Assembly (NCBI RefSeq): GCF_004210375.1
Contig: NW_027467782.1
Coordinates: forward strand, 24,097,276-24,161,275
Direction of reading: 5' to 3'
From: Tachypleus tridentatus
Taxonomy: Eukaryota; Arthropoda; Merostomata; Xiphosura; Limulidae
Length of the DNA stretch: 64,000 bases
A model generated the notes under the pieces. It was not told the DNA's origin. It saw only the letters and a program-made list of their open reading frames with translations, and ran no database searches. A program made the position numbers and the translations under genes. Below, piece by piece: positions 1-12,299 of the stretch. The stretch's first letter is position 1. Each line of letters opens with the position of its first letter.

Positions 1-734
1 TTTGTTTTTAGAGATATATTTTACTGTAGTTATTTGTTACAGCTTCCACACCCAGTAAAACACAAAAAAATCCGTAAAATTGAATAACATATGTTTGATT
101 TTCTTTGTTAGGACTAATCAATTTAATCTTATGGTTTGATTATAATATATTGTAAAATTTAAAGTATTTATCCAAGTCTCTGTTTGTCTCCCTTTATTTA
201 TCAAACAAATTTTAAGACATGAAACGTTCAGCCAGAAGTTTTTCTTGTAATCGAAACCTCACCTTTTTTACTGGAAATGTTTATTTGTTATTGACGTCTG
301 ACATGATCTATTAGAGCGCTTTGCTCGTAATTGGCAGATCACTGGATTTACACCCGTCGTCAAACATGTTTACCAATCCCTTTTAACGTGGGATAAGAGC
401 AATCAACGAATTGGCGGTTGATGAATGTTGACCGGTTGCCTTCCCTTTAGTCTATCATTTCAAAAATTAGGGACGATTAAAGGAGACATCTTTGCAAGAA
501 ATTCAGTAAACAAACAACCTGTTAATAACTCATTATGTATTCATGGTAGAAAATTGGAAAATTTCTAGTTATACTTTGCTTTGTGTGGTAAGTTTACAGC
601 AAGAAATAACAAATGATTCATTAGTAAAAGATTATTTCGGAATCAATAAGCAGAAGTTTAATATTATTTTTAACATAACCACTTCGAACTCGATAAAACG
701 GTAACAGCATCCCCATCTATTGGTTATTGTTTAA
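1..734. other. AT-rich intergenic sequence, nothing identified
   Basis: No open frame with family resemblance, no SINE head and no terminal inverted repeats were seen here. Confidence 0.5.
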
Positions 735-1075
735 ATTAGAGTCAATGTGACTGTTATGAGACTATTATGAGCATCAGTGCTGCTAGTGTGGATTATATTA
801 CGTCAGTATAACTGGTATGAGACAATTTGGGTGTCAGAATGACAACTGAGATATCATAGATGCCAATGTAACTGATATGTTGGGTGTCAGAATGACAACT
901 GAGATATTATAGATGTCAATGTAACTGATATGTTGGGTGTCAGTGTGACTAAAACTGTCATGTTCTTTAGTGTGACTCTTTTTGTGGCTGTTAATGGCTA
1001 GTGCAAGACTGTTATGAATGTTAATACCACTGAGACTATTATAGATGTCATTGCGACTGGTTTGAGGCGTTTATA
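735..1075. repeat. Degenerate tandem repeat with a 53-bp core
   Basis: The clearest part is a 53-bp unit at 829-881 repeated at 882-934 with two differences, followed by a partial third unit. Each unit begins GGGTGTCAG and carries GTAACTGATATGTT. Flanking sequence on both sides repeats looser versions of TGTGACTGTTATGAGACT, so the array was once longer and has decayed at its edges. No coding role is visible. Confidence 0.7.
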
Positions 1076-1477
1076 AAGGTTATGCACGAGACCTCATGCA
1101 CCTGATCGGCTTTGTTTATTCCGCCACATTGGACGTAATAACAAATTAGTGAAATAACGATGACACTATTTTCAGTTAAATACTTAGAACTGAATTGTGT
1201 AATAATACCAGTTTATTGTGATACTGTTGGTTGAACAAAATAAAAGGCTGACCTTTGGTTATCTTTGTCGGTGTCTCCATGTAGAATACTGGGGCTACTG
1301 CACGTGAATAACACTCTCATATTCCTGTTACACACGTGCAATGTACAGTCAAGCTCTGGCCCTCTAGTTGAACTACAACCCATACGAAGGGCTGTCGAAC
1401 AGTTGTGATTGAAGTAGTTACATACACATTCGTAACATGGTAAAAATTCTTTCTGAGAGTGAAATGATCATAAATAT
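1076..1477. other. Unassigned sequence
   Basis: Nothing recognisable. The open stretch on the minus strand over 1317-1616 overlaps a SINE-B relic and is not supported as a gene. Confidence 0.4.
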
Positions 1478-1560
1478 CAGGCTGTCTGCTGTGTCTACCG
1501 AGGGGAATCGAGCCCCTGGTTTTAGAGATGTAGATCTGAAAATGTACCACTATTTCACAG
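1478..1560 (-). mobile_element. SINE-B relic (head only)
   Basis: On the minus strand this carries the SINE-B tRNA-like head with a box-B-like GGGGCTCGATTCCCCTCGG and an altered GGTAGACACAGCAGACAGCC. The tail with GCTTTGCTATAAG is missing. Confidence 0.6.
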
Positions 1561-1721
1561 GAGGACAACATGAATATAAATACTAGAACTACAAAAGCTA
1601 CAAAAACAAAAAACATTTATTGATACAGACCCAACCAACCCAATCTAAAGGTACATGTAGCGTAATGTTAGAATACAAGCATTGTGTAGATAAACAATTA
1701 GATCTAGATTCCAGGTCTAAT

Positions 1722-1976
1722 GCCCCGGCAAAGCCGGGTTAAGGTACTCGACTTGTAATCTGAGGATCACAGGTTCGAATCCCCGTGACACCAAACATGC
1801 TCGTCCTTTCGGCCGTGGGACGTTATAATGTACGGTTAACCTCAGTATTCGTTGGTAAAATTGTATCCCAAGACCTGGCCGTGGATAATGACAGCTTTGT
1901 CCTCCCCATCAGTCTTGAGCTAGTAAATTATGGACGGCTAGCGTGGATGACCCTGGTTTATTTTTGGCAAAATAAA
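1722..1976 (+). mobile_element. SINE-A copy, diverged
   Basis: It has the tRNA-derived head with AGGTTCGAATCCCCGT (B box), then CACCAAACATGCTCG, the body with ATTCGTTGGTAAAA, and a decayed tail. It is more divergent than most copies here, especially after the body, so it is probably old. The 100-residue open frame across it is incidental. Confidence 0.8.
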
Positions 1977-2130
1977 AAAACACACAACCAAAACAACAAA
2001 TATACAAATAATCTAGACCTAATAATAATAAATTTGATAAACGTTATCAACAACCTAAGAAATAAGTCGATTCTCTCTAAGTTTTAAAATAACGTAAATC
2101 GTCTGCACACATGAAATATTACTAAGTAGG

Positions 2131-2327
2131 TTTGTTTGTCTTGTTTCTGAATTTCGGCAAACCTACACAAGGACTCTGGCTATTCTTTTACAAACAAACA
2201 GTGAGATTGACCATCACTTTACAATGCCCCAATGGCTGAAAGGGTAAACATGTTTGGTGTGACAGGGATTCGAAATAGCTACTGTAAGATTGGTAGTCGA
2301 GCATCCTATTCATCTGGCCATACCGTT
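2131..2327 (-). mobile_element. SINE-A copy with internal deletion
   Basis: This minus-strand copy has a tail GAATTTCG next to a GTTTGTTTG-type stretch. Sequence then jumps directly to the central CTATTCTTTTAC segment, so about 90 bp of the body is missing. The head is decayed but recognisable. Confidence 0.65.
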
Positions 2328-2341
2328 CTAATATTGTGTTA

Positions 2342-2366
2342 ATGAAGGTCTATCTATCTATCTATC
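2342..2366. repeat. (TCTA)n microsatellite
   Basis: Five tandem TCTA units lie between two SINE-A relics. Confidence 0.8.
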
Positions 2367-2454
2367 TACCACTAGATTCCGTCAAGGAACATAGGACCGC
2401 AATCACTTGCGGTTTCACGAACAGGTATTTAAGTGAGTAGGTTGTTAGCCCAGT

Positions 2455-2683
2455 GCACCGAACCCTCTCTTATTTAGTAGTGTAAGACTAGAGGGAAGGC
2501 AGTTAGCCATCACCACCCACCGCCAACTCTTGGGCTACTCTTTTACCAACGAGAAGTGGGATTGACCTTCACTTATAACACCCCCACGGCTGGGAGGGCG
2601 GGCATGTTTGGCGCGACTCGGGCGCGAACCCGCGACCCTCAGATTACGAAGCGCACGCCTTAACGCGCTAGGCCATGCCAGGC
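2455..2683 (-). mobile_element. SINE-A copy
   Basis: The minus-strand head GCCTGGCATGGCC and the body with GAGTTGGCGGTGGGTGGTGA are well preserved. The tail beyond the AGTCTTACAC segment is diverged. Confidence 0.85.
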
Positions 2684-2689
2684 GTTAAT

Positions 2690-4374
2690 GAAGGTATACC
2701 AGTAATGTAGTGTTAGGGAAAGTTGTTGAAATGGTAAAGTAACATGAAGCAACGATATAACTGAAAGTAATATCTATCATGTAAAACATTAAGTGACAAT
2801 TATTCACTTGAAGTCAGAATAATATCTGATATAGAAATAAGTTTAATAATGGTTTTGATGTTGATGTATGTTGCTTTGTTTCTTAATTCAACTAAGTTTA
2901 ACGACTATCTCCTTCTTGAAAAGTACTTCATCTGAACACATCTTCATAATCCACGTACATGATTATTTTTCATGACCATCACATACTTTCCCAAATGTGA
3001 CAAAGTCTTGGCGACATCAAACTACATACTAAATATCAAATAATGTTGAAATGTAGCTTTGATGCAAGTATTATGAAGATTTAAAAGCTTGTTTGTTAAA
3101 ATTTTTTTAAAAAAGCCTGCCTCATAAAAGTAGAACTACATGGAATCATACATTTCTGTGACATTGTTTAAATGTGTCATTATATCTGTGATGTGGCATT
3201 ACAAATAAAACATACAGATAAGTTATGATGATAAGTATTTTGTATTAGGAAGGCCAAATAATTTTACATTGGAACTTGCAAACAGAAAGACCAATATATA
3301 AGTTTATCTTTAGTTATTTGTATATACACAATATTACTCACACAAAATTTGAATACAGTGTCTATGGGTGTGAAACAAAAGGCTGTTGATGGTTCGTTGG
3401 GAATTTATGAAAACTTAACACTTTCATACACGTTAAATGTTTTTTTTCCGATAGATACCTCTTCTCATATGATAGCTCAGTGATGCTCTCCATATACAAA
3501 AATGTTTTTGCTCGTCCTAATCTCGAACTCCCACTTATCCCATATTTCATCTGAGCCAATACTCCAGTTCTCTACCAACAGAAGCGTGACTAATTTTTCT
3601 GTCGCAGCTGAATCTAAGAAAAAAAGTACCAGAAATGGAGAGGAAGGGTGGGAAGTGTGAGTCGAGGTATTAGTGTAAGAAAATATTTCGATATCTTACC
3701 TAAACTCACGTTGATTTGGTTGAGGAAACAGTGAGTAATTTATTTAGATGAGCAACCTTCGGAAAGTTTCCAAATTCATCTGTATGGAGTGTGATATCTC
3801 TAGCTAGAGGAACACACGTGGGGGAACGCTCGTGAACCAGGTACAGTCTTCGCCGATGTTGAAAGTATGTATCACTAAACTGGGTGATGAAAGGATGATG
3901 ACATCCTTAATTGTAGATATGATGGCTGAACCACCGTTCCCATGGTATGGTGTGGTATCGTAGCCAGTAAAATACATCTAGATTAGTCTGTCTCCTTTCC
4001 TTACCAGACCTTCTGGGATCACTATATTGGAGAAGATATGACGGGGAGTTCTTAAGCAACTAATAGTATTTAGTTGGTCCAATATCTTTCTAAAACAAGT
4101 TCTTCAACGAAGTGACCAGCATGATATTGTAAAATGGAGAGTACCCACCAGTTTTAACGTTCTCTGGTATACCACAAAAGTAAAGAGTTATATATGGAAA
4201 TGAAAAGGAAGGAACTACATGTGCAGTTTGTCCAGAAGTCGCGTTTGAAACCAGAGTGGTGACAGCGGAATGATACATTTGACACTGAGTCTGATGAATA
4301 AGTGATATTTAAAGAGAAAGTACTAAGACAGGTATTCTTATCTCTCATTCTTATCAAGATACTACACGAGAGTC
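2690..4374. other. Unassigned sequence
   Basis: No family was recognised in any frame. The small minus-strand open frames at 3362-3559 and 4090-4396 show no conserved motif and no credible splice structure. Confidence 0.4.
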
Positions 4375-4920
4375 TGGAAAAAGATAACGATCTCACTAAC
4401 TCCGGTTATTATAGACCGATTAGTCTTCTCAAAACCCAACGTAAACTCATGGAATAATCAACAGAATTAATTACAATTTGGAATCCAATAAAATACTAAG
4501 GAACAACCAAAACGCTGGTAGAAAAAAACAGGCAAACAACAGATCATCTTGTTGTACTTATTGAATCCGTTTACCGTGGTTTCAACCGCAAACAATCCAG
4601 AAGCCACATTCCTAGACATTCATAAAGCCTGATTCAGTATGGCACAATGGCCTCAGGTTTGAAACACACACCATAGGTTTACCACCCCGGATTGTCTGAT
4701 GGTATCCACTTTTATCAGGAATCGTAGAGCTAAGGTTAAAATTCACGAATCACGTTCCATCCCTACTAATTTAACTGCCGGAGTACCCCAATGTTCAGTA
4801 CTTAGTCCAGTCCTGTACAACATTTATGTCAACGATATACCTTTCCTCCCTCAACTACACGTTAATATCACAGTATGCCGACGACATAGCTATGTGGAGT
4901 ACCTTCAGTAACCCAGATAC
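4375..4920 (+). pseudogene. Jockey-like LINE reverse transcriptase relic
   Basis: Conceptual translation in shifting frames gives the order of a Jockey-clade reverse transcriptase: GYYRPISLL near 4400, NRQTTDHLV near 4530, the RT motif AGVPQ-SVLSPVLYNIYVNDIP near 4775-4850 (G replaced by C), and a remnant of YADDIAMW near 4875-4905. Several frameshifts and stops make it dead. The DDIPF-type wording matches the better RT at 20638-22247, suggesting a related family. A SINE-B relic follows directly. Confidence 0.8.
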
Positions 4921-4963
4921 TGCTGCACCCAGTATCTAAACGACTCTAAACACTATATCATTG

Positions 4964-5035
4964 TGTTCATCGAGGAGAATAGAACCCCTGATTTTAGCCT
5001 TGTAAATCTGAAGGTTCACCACTGCGCAGAGGGAA
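4964..5035 (-). mobile_element. SINE-B relic (head only)
   Basis: The minus strand reads AATCAGGGGTTCTATTCTCC with the upstream ACCTTCAGATTTACAAGGC. The tail is missing. Confidence 0.6.
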
Positions 5036-5712
5036 TGGAGGCTAACAATACCGATTTATGAAAAAAATGAAAATAAATAATAATGAATATACCTGTAGGT
5101 ATGATGAAAGAATTTCCATAATAAACTTTCGTAATTTAATAAAGCGATATTGAAATATGTGGGCGATAATTACTAATTCGATTAAAATTCAGTAATAAAT
5201 CTAGAAGGAATTACGCTTTCGGAAAAGAACATAGCCGAAGAAAAGTGTTAGTAAGGCTTTTAAATTATGATATAAAATTTTGTATTGTTGTGACAATTAA
5301 ACTGTATATTTTAAAAGTAATTGGGCTATTATCCTGTTTAAAATTTTATTGTTCGATTTTATGTTTTGAACTATACATAAGATTTTAAACTTTTGTTGAT
5401 TTGTTTGCTTGTGAACTTAAAGCTGTGCAATGAATTATCCGAATCTCACTACATAATGAAAAATATTTGTAAGATTTAATAATTTTGTATGTGTGTTTAG
5501 TCAAGATTTATGTTCAGTGTTAGATCGTAGCATAATTATAAATCGTGTTATTAAATTTTATAATAATGTTCATGTTAAGTTTTTCATCAATGTTTAAACT
5601 AATTTACATTTCAATTACAAAAGAAGACTGACAAAATTTATAATGTTGTAAAAATCTCTGTCGTAATTACGTTTTCATTAAGTCGTTGACATAGCTTTCC
5701 GTTTCCTCTTGT
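5036..5712. other. AT-rich sequence, nothing identified
   Basis: No gene or repeat structure was seen. Confidence 0.4.
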
Positions 5713-5725
5713 TCCTGGTGTTGTT

Positions 5726-6003
5726 GGCCTGGCATGGCCAAGCGCGTAAGGCGTGCGACTCGTAATCTGAGGGTCGCGGCTTACGCGCCCGCGTCGCGCT
5801 AAACATGCTCGCCCTCCCAGCCGTGGGGATGTATAATGTGACGGTCAATCCCACTATTCGTTGGTAAAAGAGTAGCCCAAGAGTTGGCGGTGGGTGGTGA
5901 TGACTAGCTGCCTTCCCTCTAGTCTTACACTGCTAAATTAGGGACGGTTAGCACAGATAGCCCTCGAGTAGCTTTGTGCGAAATTCCAAAACAAACAAAC
6001 AAA
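5726..6003 (+). mobile_element. Full-length SINE-A with perfect target duplication
   Basis: Head GGCCTGGCATGGCCAAGCGC, A-box-like region, CGTAATCTGAGGGTCGCGG, body with TTCGTTGGTAAAAGAGTAGC, tail CTCGAGTAGCTTTGTGCGAA and a terminal AAACAAACAAA. It is bounded by a perfect 13-bp direct repeat TCCTGGTGTTGTT at 5713-5725 and 6004-6016. This is a canonical target-primed insertion, and it defines the element ends. The B box is mutated (GGCTTACGCG). Confidence 0.93.
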
Positions 6004-6016
6004 TCCTGGTGTTGTT

Positions 6017-6723
6017 CAACAATTCTCTTTCATTATTCATGTTTTTTAACATTTTGTGAGTCCATCAGTCATCTTTGTCTTGTATAACGCAACTTCTCAT
6101 GAAAAAGTTATACCGAATTATGTTATAGTTAAAAAATTTCATTTCAATTTACATTAGGCTAAGACAATTTTATTAAAGATGATTTTTTCATATAGTTCGA
6201 GATTAGTTGACTTTATAATAACAAAACAACATATATCAGCTTGTTAGGGAGTGAGGCCAAACAAGAACCAAGCCAAATTACGCGAAGTTTGGCATTATCA
6301 ACTTGTCGTGGACCTAGATCATCGATAAAATATTCAGTTCCAGACCAGATATAAGACTCAGTGTTGTATGTAAGTTTTCAAAACCTCTTCTAGATAAACC
6401 ATCATTTGTACTGACTATTAGAAATAACCGTTATTATGAATGGTATTGTTTCTTGTGGTATTTTTGTATATTAAAATATATTTCATTTAAGAAAGAAAAT
6501 TGTGTGTATCTATCTTGTTGGCAAGTGTTATAACTTTGATACATATAACAGTTAATTAAATACTGAATTAAAATTAAAATTTCGGTTATTTAAAGTAGTA
6601 ATACACAAACGTAATGTAATAATTCATAGACTTGTCCGAAATATATAATAATGAGTAAAATAATTAGTTGGGGACTCTTTCAGAGAAAAAGATCGAAATA
6701 AATTGAAATAAAAATGTTATTCA
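6017..6723. other. AT-rich sequence, nothing identified
   Basis: Nothing recognised. Confidence 0.4.
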
Positions 6724-7610
6724 GTGCCAACAAGATATGACCAAACAATTAAAATTAAACTAAACACAACAATAAAATGCAATACCTACTTGTGCATATA
6801 TAAAGTTTCCCGCTCAACAAACTTTAAATTCCTTCATACGTACGCAAGCGTGCAATTATTTCATGACAGCTTTTTAAGCGGATCATTCACGAACTTCAAC
6901 AACAACTCAAAAAAGAAATGTTACGAGCATTAGATCGCGATTTCGAACACGATGGAAACGATCCTAAGTACCTCTCACCCTTAAATATGTACTATAAGTT
7001 TAGTAATATGCTACCTATTTCTAAACCCTTATAATTCATCATTTTGTTGTTATATCATGTAGTGTATTAAAATAGTCTTTATGTAAATAAACATAAGATA
7101 ATCCAACAATGTGTAAAACATTGGAATATATAGACTATTTGCATAGTAAGTATATCCCTGTGTAAATTATGAACGTTACAACATTAATGTACATGGCCCT
7201 TATACAGGTTCTGAATTCGTATCAATGAACATTTGTGAAAGCAATACCCTTTTTTATGTTACGTTCAACAAGTAGCAGTTACCCAAAACATAAAATAGTT
7301 ACTGACACCATAAATTCTGGTAAAAAAGGTCAAGATTTTATCTGATCCTCTCAGGCCTGCCCAAAGGATTTAAATATTGATAATAAGAAACAACGAACAA
7401 AACAAATTAAATTGGATATGGCAAAAAAAAAGGGTATGCCAGTTAAAAATACGAACAATGGACAAATTTAACATATTATGAATAATGCAACAACAAAGTA
7501 ACTGGGATTCAGTTACAGTACAAAGAAAATAACGTTTCCAGAAAGGGAAGAAAGGTGTACGCTGAACCTGACTCTCACTGATACAAAACATGAACAGACT
7601 ATCAATGAAT
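6724..7610 (+). pseudogene. 3' end of a Jockey-like LINE
   Basis: The translated C-terminal tail reads SRSTNFKFLHTYASVQLFHD, then after a frame change FEHDGNDPKYLSPLNMY, which is the usual C-terminal block of Jockey-type RT proteins. The 3' untranslated part at about 7400-7610 matches 19070-19275 (shared AACAACAAAGTAA and TTCCAGA-AGGGA-GAA), so both are 3' ends of the same LINE family. A SINE-A in the opposite orientation starts immediately afterwards. Confidence 0.7.
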
Positions 7611-7613
7611 GTT

Positions 7614-7877
7614 TTGTTTGTTTTTGAAATTCGCACAAAGCTACTCGAGGGTTATCTGTGCTAACCGTCCCTAATTTGGCAGTGTAAGACTAGACGGAAG
7701 GCAGCTAGTCATCGCCACCCACAGCCAACTCTTGGGCTACTCTTTTACCAACGAATAGTGGGATTGACCATACATTATAACGCCCCCACGACTGAAAGGG
7801 CGAGCATGTTTGGCGCGACGGGGATGCGAATCCGCGACCCTCAGAGTACGAGTCGCACGCCTTAATACGTTTGGCCA
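7614..7877 (-). mobile_element. SINE-A copy
   Basis: A near-complete minus-strand copy. The tail GTTTGTTTTTGAAATTCGCA comes first on the plus strand, and the head with GGATTCGCATCCCCGTCGC and the tRNA-like start is at 7800-7877. It sits at the 3' end of the Jockey-like relic. Confidence 0.9.
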
Positions 7878-9748
7878 CAATATAATGGCCAACCATTCAA
7901 CTTTAAAAATAAAATTGTCTTTGCTGAAGACAACTTCTAATTGGCTAAATCTATATTTCTGACCTCAAGTTCTCTAATTCTCGTTGTTTCTATATAAATA
8001 ATATTGCTGAAATTTGAAATTATTGAAAAATGTGAAAAGCATAATTGGAACTGTTCGTGTAGTGTGGACTTCAAAACAATAAAATAAATTGAAAATATAT
8101 TTGACACAATAATATTAACATAATTACCTTCATGGAGATGACCCTGAAATGACTCAGAGTGAAAGTGTGTATTGATTAAACTCTGTTCTTTTTGTAGTAA
8201 GTAAATATTGAACAGATATTAATAAAGGACGGAGAGCGAAAGAGGTCTTTCGAGACTGATCATCCCAGGTCTACAAAACTTAAATAATGATATCTCGAAC
8301 ACAAGAACTCCTTGGTCTTTTTAAAGACTTAAATCCCAATACGGAATGAGCTAAACGTTTGTTTTTTCTATAATAGTTCTTAGTTGACTCACTTGTTTAT
8401 GTTTGTCTGGATCATATTTTTATAGAAAGATCTGCTGCAAATATAACGAGAAAAAAAAAAAAGAGTGGCGTGTTTGAGTTTAGTTTGAGTGGTCGTTTGT
8501 GAGAGAGACTGAGAGAGTTTGTGAACCTACGTATTAGTCTTAGTTTTTTTTGTTATAAGCTGTTATTGGCTTTTTGTTTCAACACGGAAAAATTTATAAA
8601 TTACGAGTAAGTGTTAAATGTTTATAACATTTCTAAGCCTAGTTGCTTTTGAGAATTTTGTAACCGTTTGGAATATTGACAAGTTTTGTTGTAGATTAAT
8701 TTTGAACAACGGACTTTAATAACCACATGTCTTGTGTAAAATGGCAGCTCTTAATTTTGACACACTACGTTTTGGAAGTGGATGTGTCTGAATTAGAGGT
8801 TGCTCCCACGTGAGTCTACAAAGAAGTGATTTTTTTATGATTGTGCCCTTTCGAAAATATTGTATATAAGTTAATATTTGAGATTGTTCTTTTAATTTAT
8901 ATGACTTATTTCTAAAACTACAAATTTTTAGTAGAGTTCTTTTTTTTAACGTATTACAGAGTACGATTATATGGAATCTTGTACTATAGTATAACATTTA
9001 TCATTTATATACTGGTAGAAAAATATTATATAGGTATTCAGTTCTGCTTCTATTAAAACCATTTGTGTGTTTGCTGATGAGTTCTAAGATTTTTAATTTG
9101 TTGTGACTGATTTAATCTATCTTTAAATTGTTCTTATGTAAGTCAGAATTTGACAATAACAGCTGAAATAAAATCACCATAGAACTGGATCTATCAAGAC
9201 TAATTTTTTACATTTATTGGTGATTCCTAGGTAATTTAGTGTTACAAAAAACTGTTATTTGTTGGAAGGGCATTTGATATCTTTGTTTGACGAAAAATAT
9301 TTGCACACTCAAAACATAAAGCCATATGCAGATAGGAAATTGTGAATTTCCTTTCTACTTAGTGATATTGGAAAACAAAGGAACGCGGATCAACTAGGGC
9401 AATCAGAGTTATCCAGAAAGTGATCTGAAATATGTTATACCTCAGCGATGAGAAATGAAGTGCATTATCTTGTAACAAGATATCAACATACCAGTTCAAT
9501 ATACGCTCCAAAACGATATCAACTTAGTATGGGATCGCTAAGACACATCTTTCAATCATACCTCTCGTTCAACCGTCGCATACTTTAAGCAACTTGAGAA
9601 TGAAACGGGTGTTTAGGATATTCCTTTTGAAATTATACCAATAACCTTTTCAAACGAGATGCGTATAGATTTTTGTACAATCAGACAATTAAAATGGACG
9701 ATGAACAACCATTATCGTCGCATATTACATGGGTTATGAAAAGCATGG
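7878..9748. other. Unassigned sequence
   Basis: 1.9 kb with no recognised gene. There is an A-run at about 8449-8462. The open frame at 8716-8997 (minus) shows no family motif. Confidence 0.4.
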
Positions 9749-9759
9749 AAGTAATGTGA

Positions 9760-9881
9760 GGCCCCACGCTAGTACAGCAATAAGTCTACGGATTTACAAC
9801 GCTAAAATCAGGGGATCGATTCCTTTCGGTTGGCTCAGAAGATAGCCCGATGTGGCTTTGTTATAAGAAAAAAACACACAC
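9760..9881 (+). mobile_element. SINE-B with target duplication
   Basis: Starts GGCCCCACGCTAGTACAGC, with GGATTTACAACGCTAAAATC, B-box-like GGATCGATTCC, and tail AGATAGCCCGATGTGGCTTT followed by GTTATAAG and an A-rich CACACA end. Flanked by the 11-bp direct repeat AAGTAATGTGA at 9749-9759 and 9882-9892. Confidence 0.92.
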
Positions 9882-9892
9882 AAGTAATGTGA

Positions 9893-10556
9893 TGCGCGTT
9901 ACAAATGAAGATTAGGCTTGCGATAGCCCTCTGAAGTGGAAACCAGGTCTATTATCAAAAATCAAGTTTGTGAAATAGGTCATGAACAGACATGGTAAGA
10001 CTCCAAAATAGATTTTTAACATAAAATAGTTAGTATTCTGTATTTTTCCCAAAATTTAAATAATTATAAACTGTCTTAAAAACGACATTGGGAAATTTAC
10101 TTTTTTACTAACTTTATTGTTCAAGCATTCCTTTTTTCCTTAGCTGAATGGTTAAACTTAATAAAGGGAAATTTGAAAACGCTAAGAAAACACGTCATTG
10201 TTTCAAAATATTTAAATTATCTATAATTTAAAAGCGAACTATATAATAAACGTGTAGATATATTTTACTTTCCCCTAAAATAAACTATATTTACTTTATT
10301 GTCTAGTAAAAATCTGCTAAACAGAATAATCAATTTAAAAATAACACTAGATAAGTTCTAAATTTTTATAACTACATCGTATTGACTCAGATAATATTTT
10401 AATTAACCTTTGCCTTTTTTTTTATTTTGAGGAACGGTTAACTGGTCTCTGACAGTCAATCGCGTTATATAGTTCCAGAAGATAGATACAGGTTATTACG
10501 GAAAAAAAAATGTTCCGTTTCAAGAGTAAACAAATCCAAAATAATGAGTAATATAT
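9893..10556. other. AT-rich sequence, nothing identified
   Basis: Nothing recognised. Confidence 0.4.
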
Positions 10557-10567
10557 ATTTTTATATA

Positions 10568-10685
10568 CCCCTGTTAGTATTGCGGTGTGTCTATGGATTT
10601 TCAACGCTAAAATCACGGGTTCCATTCCCCTCAGTGGGCTCAGAAGATACCCCGATGTGGCTTTGCTATAAGAAAACACACATAC
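10568..10685 (+). mobile_element. SINE-B with target duplication
   Basis: Complete SINE-B with GATTTTCAACGCTAAAATCA, GGGTTCCATTCC and GATGTGGCTTTGCTATAAG. Flanked by the 11-bp repeat ATTTTTATATA at 10557-10567 and 10686-10696. The open frames over it are incidental. Confidence 0.92.
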
Positions 10686-10947
10686 ATTTTTATATATTGT
10701 TTTCAAGTTCATATGACATGTTGTGTTACAGTCTACAGAGGATATAATTATTTTCGTAATTCATGACTTGCGCATGCTTTATTGACATCAATGCTATATA
10801 AATTCCAACGTTAAGCATCCCCGATGCAACACTATTTTAGTACTTGCTGATTGAGTGACAGGCAAAACCCTAGTGGGAGTTGTTAGAACTGGTGATTTCT
10901 TCAGGCACTTTGCAGCTTCCTTTTGATATAAACAAGAAACTGCTTAC

Positions 10948-11092
10948 CATTGGAGTTTCTGATCGTGGCACGCGCTGTGAAAAGTTCAAACTGTTTTCGG
11001 GAAGATGTCCTGATTTCTACTACTCGTGAACCATCCTCATTAATCTTAACTAGCTGACCCCACACGTCATCAGTGAGGGGCAGAGTGTCCAT
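10948..11092 (-). CDS. Candidate first coding exon, possible FHA-like start
   Basis: On the minus strand an ATG at 11092 opens 48 codons ending at a good donor (AATG|GTAAGC, cut after 10948, phase 1). The peptide begins MDTLPLTDDVWGQLVKINED. A W-G-x-L strand followed by a short acidic turn is the way several FHA domains begin (CHFR/Chk2 type), but the rest of the fold is not visible here, so this is resemblance only. The exon is richer in GC-containing codons than its surroundings. No following exon was found at lower coordinates, and the frame is also open just upstream of the ATG. It could be a single real exon, part of a lost gene, or chance. Confidence 0.3.
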
Positions 11093-11099
11093 GATATTA

Positions 11100-12299
11100 T
11101 ACCCTGACTTGAGGTGACTGGATTGTAGTTTAATACTTCACGTGGAAACAAAAACAAAAATGTGAATGTAGATATTGTTGTTTCTCTTTTATATTAGCAT
11201 GGATTAAAAAGTTGAAATTTTCAGTTAATATCATGCTGTACGGATGATAGCGACAAACATAAAATCACAACACTGTTGTTGTTAAAAGAAATTCCACGAA
11301 GCTAAATGATATACTAGCTCCATACATGTTAAACTTTGAAATGAAATGGACATTTCGAACGTTAAATTCGAAATTACTGATTATCCAAAGTCACAATAAA
11401 TGATAAAAAATATTCCATTGTTTATATATTTGAAAAATACGCTACTTTAAATAATATCTTTAATAATATTAAACTTTAACATTAATTTACGCTTACTATC
11501 TTCTACTGAAACAGGCCACCAGTAGTTTGTAATTTAAGCTGTGCTCAGGTTCTAAGAATGACAGTCAGTCGTGTTATTTGGTTATAGGAGGTAGATAAAG
11601 GTTATTATGACAGTAAGTGCTACCGAGTAGCTAGTCAGTTGTTTAAAATTAGGAACGGCTGACTACTGGTCTCTGATTTGCCGTTTATCCCGAGTGAGCG
11701 TACAATACCCATCAGGTTGAAATATTGGTATCAATCTACTAAGAGACTTTTCAAGAGTGTTTGAAAACTTAAAAATTCTCTGCTTTAGACGGAGAAACAA
11801 TATTCATGTGTGAATGTACGACAGCCTGAAAAGAAAACCAAAACTAACTGTATTAAATATATGTTAAAAGTTTGAGTTAATCTAGGTAGTCTCATTAAGA
11901 ATGTTGTCTCAGATCATTGGATCTCTGTAAACGACCATCTAAATAATAGTGGAGGCACTTTGTGGACAAGAAAATGACTACTGTTTTACTATTTTCAAAA
12001 TTAAGAATACACCATCTGTCAAAACCTGTCATTCATGTGACGTTTTTCAAATACAAAATCCCAAATATAAAGAAAAACTTCTAGGTGGCACGTACTTGTT
12101 TTTTACTGATAGTGCTAGAACTCAGGATTCAATCCCAACTGTGGACTCAATGCATATACTTTACTGCGTAGCTTTACTTTAAAGTTAAAAAAAATATCAA
12201 ACTGAAAGATGATTAACAGAAATATGTACATTATCTTGTGATCTAAAAACGTCAAGTTATTTATCGTTAATATAAATAGTATGCGAGAATCATACTCAA
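11100..12299. other. Unassigned sequence
   Basis: No recognised gene. The open frame at 11949-12182 has no family motif. Confidence 0.4.

Noticed and set aside
1317-1616. 99-residue minus-strand ORF with a hydrophobic start (possible signal peptide)
   Set aside because: It runs through a SINE-B relic. The hydrophobic stretch comes from an A/T-rich repeat-like tract.
5726-5800. Genuine tRNA genes at SINE-A heads (many positions)
   Set aside because: The tRNA-like part is always followed by the same SINE body and tail, arms do not pair well, and copies carry target duplications. They are retroposed SINEs, not tRNA genes.
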